A stretch of DNA of 7,679 bases from Treponema sp. (lineage in GTDB: Bacteria > Spirochaetota > Spirochaetia > Treponematales > Breznakiellaceae). Numbering within the stretch: the first letter of the stretch is position 1; each line of letters begins with the position of its first letter. Below the pieces are notes generated by a model, which saw only the letters and a list, made by a program, of their open reading frames with translations, did no database searches and was not told where the DNA came from. The DNA lies in NCBI GenBank assembly GCA_031259515.1, contig JAIRLK010000146.1:1-7679 (forward strand), given 5' to 3'. Of this stretch, positions 6,127 to 7,679 are shown piece after piece. A program made the position numbers and the translations under genes.

Positions 6127-6507
6127 AGCTTTAGCGAAAGGATGAAAGAACTCATGGATCAGGGGCTGGCGGTTTCCAAAGAGCTGGCCGGCAAGGCCGG
6201 GGAAAAAGCCCAGGACTGGGGAGAACGGGGCCTGAGCGCCTCACGGGAATTCGTAAACAAGGCCGGCGCCAAAGCCCAGGGCCTGGGCGAGCGGGGCGTT
6301 CTCATGCTGGAAATCAAGCAGCTTGAGGGCCAGGCCCAGCGCCTTATTTCCCGCCTAGGCGCGGAAGCCTACAGCGCCTTTGCGGAACGGGGGGAGCCGT
6401 CGGTTTCCGCCGATGCTCCGGCGATCCAGGCTATCCTCTCCGAGATTGCCGCGCTCAAACGCGCCATAGAGCAGCGGGAAGGGGAGATCCAAAGCCGCCG
6501 CCGGTAA
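6124..6507 (+). CDS. Small Ala/Gly/Lys/Glu-rich helical protein, function unknown
   Basis: A 127-residue soluble protein with no signal peptide or membrane span. Residues 1-60 hold an imperfect repeat, KAGEKAQDWGERG (24-36) and KAGAKAQGLGERG (46-58), with a period of 22 residues, as in amphipathic surface helices of YtxH-like or LEA-like proteins. Residues 60-90 (VLMLEIKQLEGQAQRLISRL, then GAEAYSAFAERGE) and 97-125 form two further helices, the last very likely a coiled coil (ILSEIAALKRAIEQREGEI). I do not recognise a named family with certainty. The longer version from ATG 6100 would be 135 residues and translationally coupled to the phosphatase gene, 4-base overlap. Close linkage suggests shared expression with the phosphatase; a partner or regulator role is only a guess. 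Confidence 0.72.
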   Translation: MSFSERMKELMDQGLAVSKELAGKAGEKAQDWGERGLSASREFVNKAGAKAQGLGERGVLMLEIKQLEGQAQRLISRLGAEAYSAFAERGEPSVSADAPAIQAILSEIAALKRAIEQREGEIQSRRR

Positions 6508-6515
6508 TACCCCGT

Positions 6516-6545
6516 GGCACGGCGGCTCGTTGACCAAGCCGTGCC
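6516..6545. repeat. 8-base-pair inverted repeat upstream of pgsA
   Basis: GGCACGGC (6516-6523) and GCCGTGCC (6538-6545) are perfect inverted copies with a 14-base loop. No T-run follows, so it is a poor terminator. Its right part lies in the spacer of the pgsA promoter, so it could be an operator or a leftover palindrome. Confidence 0.4.
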
Positions 6546-6558
6546 CCGTCCCTATACT
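6530..6558 (+). promoter_or_regulatory. Near-consensus sigma-70-type promoter of pgsA
   Basis: TTGACC (6530-6535) and TATACT (6553-6558) are separated by the ideal 17 bases; each matches five of six consensus positions. Transcription should start near 6565, one or two bases before ATG 6567. No ribosome binding site precedes the ATG, and the family N-terminus fits this start, so the message is probably leaderless. Confidence 0.65.
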
Positions 6559-6566
6559 TTACGTCT

Positions 6567-7157
6567 ATGACCCTTGCCGATAAAATAACCTCCGCCCGGC
6601 TTGTTTTGGCCCCGGTTTTTTTTGCCATCTACCTTCTGCCGCCTCTGGCAGGCAGCCAGCCCGTAACCGTCTCTGTGTTATGGGCGCTGTTCATCGTCTC
6701 CGAAATCACCGACCTGATCGACGGCAAGGTTGCCCGTAAACGCGGGGAGGTACACGATTTCGGCAAGCTGTTCGATCCCTTCGCGGATGTTCTGGTCCGT
6801 ATCAGTTACTTCCTTTGTTTTGTCCTGGACCGCATCCTTCCTGCGGCTTTCCTGCTGCTGATCCTGTACCGGGAATTCGGCATCCTCTTTGTCCGCATCC
6901 TGATGATGAAAAAAGGCGTTGCCCTGGGCGCCCGCAAAGGGGGCAAGATCAAAGCCGTTGCTTACATGGCCGCGGGCGCCGCCGCGCTCCTGGCATCCTG
7001 TGCGGGACGCCTGGGACTGGATAGCCGCGCCTATGCCGTCCTCCGGGCCGCTGCGGTGGTCATATTCGGCGTCTCCGTGGTTCTGGCCCTGGCCTCCTTT
7101 GCCGATTATACCGGCGTGTACCGCAGAACAGGCGTTCCGAAGTCCGGCGAAGACTGA
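6567..7157 (+). CDS. pgsA: CDP-diacylglycerol--glycerol-3-phosphate 3-phosphatidyltransferase
   Basis: A 196-residue inner-membrane enzyme that makes phosphatidylglycerophosphate from CDP-diacylglycerol and glycerol-3-phosphate, the committed step to phosphatidylglycerol. The CDP-alcohol phosphotransferase signature is complete: DLIDGKVAR, eight residues, GKLFDPFAD, giving D49, D52, G53, A56, R57, G66, D70 and D74. The N-terminus MTLADKITSARLVLAPVFF is typical of PgsA and supports the start. Hydrophobic spans lie at about 10-27, 35-48, 77-113 (two spans, with the PgsA-like YREFGILFVRILMMKKGVAL after) and 130-180. The basic stretch GARKGGKIKA (121-130) corresponds to the conserved S/A-x-x-G-K-x-K region. 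Length is close to the usual 180-200 residues. It has its own promoter and appears independent of the upstream genes. Another CDP-alcohol transferase with a different alcohol is possible but less likely. Confidence 0.9.
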   Translation: MTLADKITSARLVLAPVFFAIYLLPPLAGSQPVTVSVLWALFIVSEITDLIDGKVARKRGEVHDFGKLFDPFADVLVRISYFLCFVLDRILPAAFLLLILYREFGILFVRILMMKKGVALGARKGGKIKAVAYMAAGAAALLASCAGRLGLDSRAYAVLRAAAVVIFGVSVVLALASFADYTGVYRRTGVPKSGED

Positions 7158-7171
7158 AAAAGGGTAGTCGG

Positions 7172-7254
7172 CGGGGTTCTACCGGTAGCCAGCGGCGTTC
7201 TGCCGGTAGAACGCCGTTGCGGGGCGTTGCCCCGCCCCCGGCGGGGGACCCCCC
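7172..7254. repeat. Cluster of GC-rich palindromes after pgsA
   Basis: Three stems stand in a row. Bases 7191-7201 pair with 7208-7218 (core GGCGTTCT/AGAACGCC, one G-T pair), 7219-7225 with 7229-7235 (GCGGGGC/GCCCCGC, loop GTT), and 7235-7239 with 7243-7247 (CCCCC/GGGGG). A further copy of the first motif sits just before, so GTTCTACCGGTAG (7176-7188) and GTTCTGCCGGTAG (7197-7209) form a direct repeat. Such units are typical of dispersed REP-like repeats between genes. Confidence 0.65.
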
Positions 7255-7272
7255 TCAGGATGGTATTTTTTT
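7191..7272 (+). terminator. Probable transcription end of pgsA
   Basis: The palindrome cluster is followed by a run of seven Ts at 7266-7272. The Ts are 12 bases beyond the last stem element, so they are not a classical intrinsic terminator tail, but the GC stems are strong and pgsA ends only 34 bases before them. Confidence 0.4.
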
Positions 7273-7285
7273 ATGCGGGATCCGT

Positions 7286-7351
7286 GATGCCTAATAATAA
7301 AACCTAGTCGAAAGAATGGATGCCTCAAAAGTAAAAACCTAGCCAAAACTA
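7286..7351 (+). repeat. Imperfect direct repeat near the IS end
   Basis: Unit one (7286-7317) reads GATGCCT, AT-rich spacer, AAACCTAGTCGAAAG; unit two (7319-7351) reads GATGCCT, spacer two bases longer, AAACCTAGCCAAAAC. Period is 33-35 bases. The units may be transposase-binding sites or a doubled element end. Confidence 0.6.
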
Positions 7352-7404
7352 TACTGGTTCCACTGGAGTGTGGAGCACATGAGGTTAGGGATGAGGTAAT
7401 GTTC

Positions 7405-7434
7405 TGGACTTATTAATGTAAAAAGGGATATACT
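7405..7434 (+). promoter_or_regulatory. Transposase promoter
   Basis: TGGACT (7405-7410) and TATACT (7429-7434), 18 bases apart, match four and five of six consensus positions. They precede the ribosome binding site of the IS gene by about 15 bases. Confidence 0.5.
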
Positions 7435-7448
7435 GTACGAAAACCTTC

Positions 7449-7456
7449 AGGAGGGG
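7449..7456 (+). promoter_or_regulatory. Strong ribosome binding site of the IS gene
   Basis: AGGAGGGG lies 6 bases before ATG 7463, the best match to the anti-Shine-Dalgarno sequence in the window. It fixes the start. Confidence 0.75.
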
Positions 7457-7462
7457 AAAGCA

Positions 7463-7679
7463 ATGGTAACAGTAGTATTAAAATGTCCGTTTTGCGGGAG
7501 TGAGGATGTCCGACCATACGGCACTTCAAACGGTAAAAAGCGATATGCCTGTAGTAATACGGAATGTTCCCACCAAACATTTTACGCGGAATACACTTAC
7601 AACGGCTGTAAGCCCGATGTAAAGAAAGCCATAATCAAATGGGCGGCTGACGGGGCCGGAATACGGGCAACGGCACGGG
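7463..7679 (+). CDS. IS1-family InsA-like protein, N-terminal part (cut by window edge)
   Basis: The visible 72 residues begin MVTVVLKCPFCGSEDVRPYG and include a zinc ribbon: CPFC (C8, C11) and CSNTEC about 20 residues later. They continue with TFYAEYTYNGCKPDVKKAII and KWAADGAGIRATAR. The order of zinc ribbon, an aromatic YTYNG segment and a helix-turn-helix start (DGAGIRATAR) matches InsA of IS1 (CPSC, FTYT, NGVGCRATARIMGV). In IS1, InsA binds the element ends and represses transcription, and a frameshift joins it to InsB to make the transposase; whether this element uses a frameshift or one continuous frame cannot be seen here. The gene has its own promoter and strong ribosome binding site, unlike the host genes nearby, and inserted behind the pgsA palindromes. 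Confidence 0.82.
   Translation, partial: MVTVVLKCPFCGSEDVRPYGTSNGKKRYACSNTECSHQTFYAEYTYNGCKPDVKKAIIKWAADGAGIRATAR

Larger units (their letters stand above)
7284..7679 (+). mobile_element. IS1-family insertion sequence, left part
   Basis: The element is recognised by its InsA-like gene and continues beyond the window. Its left boundary is uncertain: GTGATGC at 7284-7290 resembles the GGTGATGC start of IS1, and a second candidate, GGATGCCT, begins at 7318. Neither can be confirmed without the right end. The 180 bases before the gene are longer than in IS1 itself and are AT-rich, unlike the GC-rich host genes around. Confidence 0.6.

Noticed and set aside
6516..6545. Inverted repeat after the small helical gene as an intrinsic terminator
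   Set aside because: The loop is long, no T-run follows, and the right arm sits within the pgsA promoter spacer.

Overview
The window looks like part of a free-living or gut-associated spirochaete chromosome, most likely a Treponema. The evidence is the run of genes (DUF4912 protein, GH57/DUF1957 branching-enzyme-type protein, multi-pass SpoIIE phosphatase with a HAMP domain, PgsA), the fairly high GC for that genus, and the family resemblance of the proteins. The genus is an inference from protein character, not from a search.

Positions 1-900 are a gene graveyard. First comes the C-terminus of a probable antitoxin, then a VapC/PIN-domain toxin gene that has lost its start codon, gained a stop codon and suffered two frameshifts. 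All four acidic active-site positions can still be read across its three frames. A long perfect-type hairpin with a T-rich tail (611-662) follows, and then a short frameshifted piece that resembles the N-terminus of an IS transposase.

Positions 905-3425 hold a two-gene operon. DUF4912 protein and a GH57 alpha-glucan branching-enzyme-like protein are separated by 13 bases, and the second has a good ribosome binding site. Both carry low-complexity, Pro/Ala-rich insertions in surface loops. These genes point to cytoplasmic storage-polysaccharide (glycogen-like) metabolism.

Positions 3500-6507 hold a large membrane-anchored SpoIIE/PP2C phosphatase with an unusual extra N-terminal membrane block and a strong internal ribosome binding site. 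A small Ala/Gly/Lys-rich helical protein follows, coupled by a 4-base start/stop overlap or, more likely, started from its own site 20 bases downstream.

Positions 6530-7157 hold pgsA, the phosphatidylglycerophosphate synthase, behind a near-consensus promoter so close to the ATG that the mRNA may be leaderless. It is followed by a cluster of GC-rich palindromes and a T-run. The right edge is the start of an IS1-family insertion sequence: a strong promoter and ribosome binding site, a zinc-ribbon InsA-like protein, and a diverged direct repeat upstream that may mark the element's end.

No RNA gene or CRISPR array was seen. No clearly new multi-gene system is proven here. The best leads are the readable decay history of the VapBC module, repeated promoter-to-ATG distances compatible with leaderless mRNAs, the two-start architecture of the SpoIIE protein, and the altered motifs and inserted loop in the GH57 protein.
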